Shown here: positions 13,366 through 13,437 of the stretch, in pieces
How positions within the stretch are numbered: position 1 is the stretch's first letter
How the letters are laid out: every line of letters begins with the position of its first letter
From: Candidatus Poribacteria bacterium
Lineage (GTDB): Bacteria; Poribacteria; WGA-4E; GCA-2687025
DNA: 13,437 nt
Direction of reading: 5' to 3'
Assembly: GCA_002687025.1 (NCBI GenBank)
Contig: NYZG01000093.1
Location: 1-13,437 of the forward strand
Translations under genes and position numbers: made by a program
Notes under the pieces: generated by a model
What the model saw: only the letters and a program-made list of their open reading frames with translations
Databases searched by the model: none
Told to the model about the DNA's origin: nothing

Positions 13366-13437
13366 TTGTTGTCATGGACGCAGCCAGGGTCGCCTGAGGA
13401 TCGAACCCGTATTCAGACTGGACTGGTCCTAGAAGGA

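Overview
The window looks like alphaproteobacterial DNA, most likely from a Sphingomonadales-type bacterium. This is inferred from its high GC content, strong G/C preference at third codon positions, Shine-Dalgarno-led genes and the style of the encoded proteins; no rRNA or other marker gene confirms it. The last ~550-640 bases (from about 12.8 kb) are probably foreign to the rest. They encode the back half of an actinobacterial-looking biotin protein ligase joined in frame to a carboxylase, which suggests an assembly chimera or an illegitimate recombination.

Left part, minus strand. A membrane-bound di-iron hydroxylase of the sterol desaturase/fatty acid hydroxylase superfamily (64-1059) stands alone. 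Upstream of it is a tight three-gene minus-strand operon, read 4512 -> 1443: a cytosolic metallo-beta-lactamase (MBL) fold protein with a half-lost metal site, an exported MBL-fold hydrolase with an intact metal site, and a secreted beta-propeller protein. The operon ends in a clear hairpin terminator at 1390-1417.

Right part, plus strand, divergent. A guanidine (historically 'urea') carboxylase operon runs from 4723: lipoprotein substrate-binding protein, permease and ATPase of an ABC importer; a NikR-like ribbon-helix-helix regulator; the two DUF1989 'urea carboxylase-associated' proteins now understood as carboxyguanidine deiminase subunits; and a urea/guanidine carboxylase. Start/stop overlaps (TTGA at 6688, ATGA at 8004 and 9475) indicate translational coupling. 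Allophanate hydrolase, expected next in such operons, is not in the window because the sequence is interrupted by the biotin ligase fragment.

The most interesting signal is regulatory. An AT-rich inverted repeat, TATTAC-N14-GTAATA, occurs three times at exactly the same spacing: upstream of the hydroxylase (1159-1184), in the divergent region between the MBL operon and the ABC operon (4636-4661), and just upstream of the NikR-like gene (7458-7483). A TTGAC/TTGAT box lies in the same register inside each copy. The NikR-like protein has lost three of the four canonical nickel ligands. Together these suggest a small regulon in which a NikR-fold repressor that no longer senses nickel in the usual way controls guanidine uptake and carboxylation together with a membrane hydroxylase and two MBL-fold proteins. 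One possible role is catabolism of a guanidine-bearing compound. The regulon and its inducer are inference.
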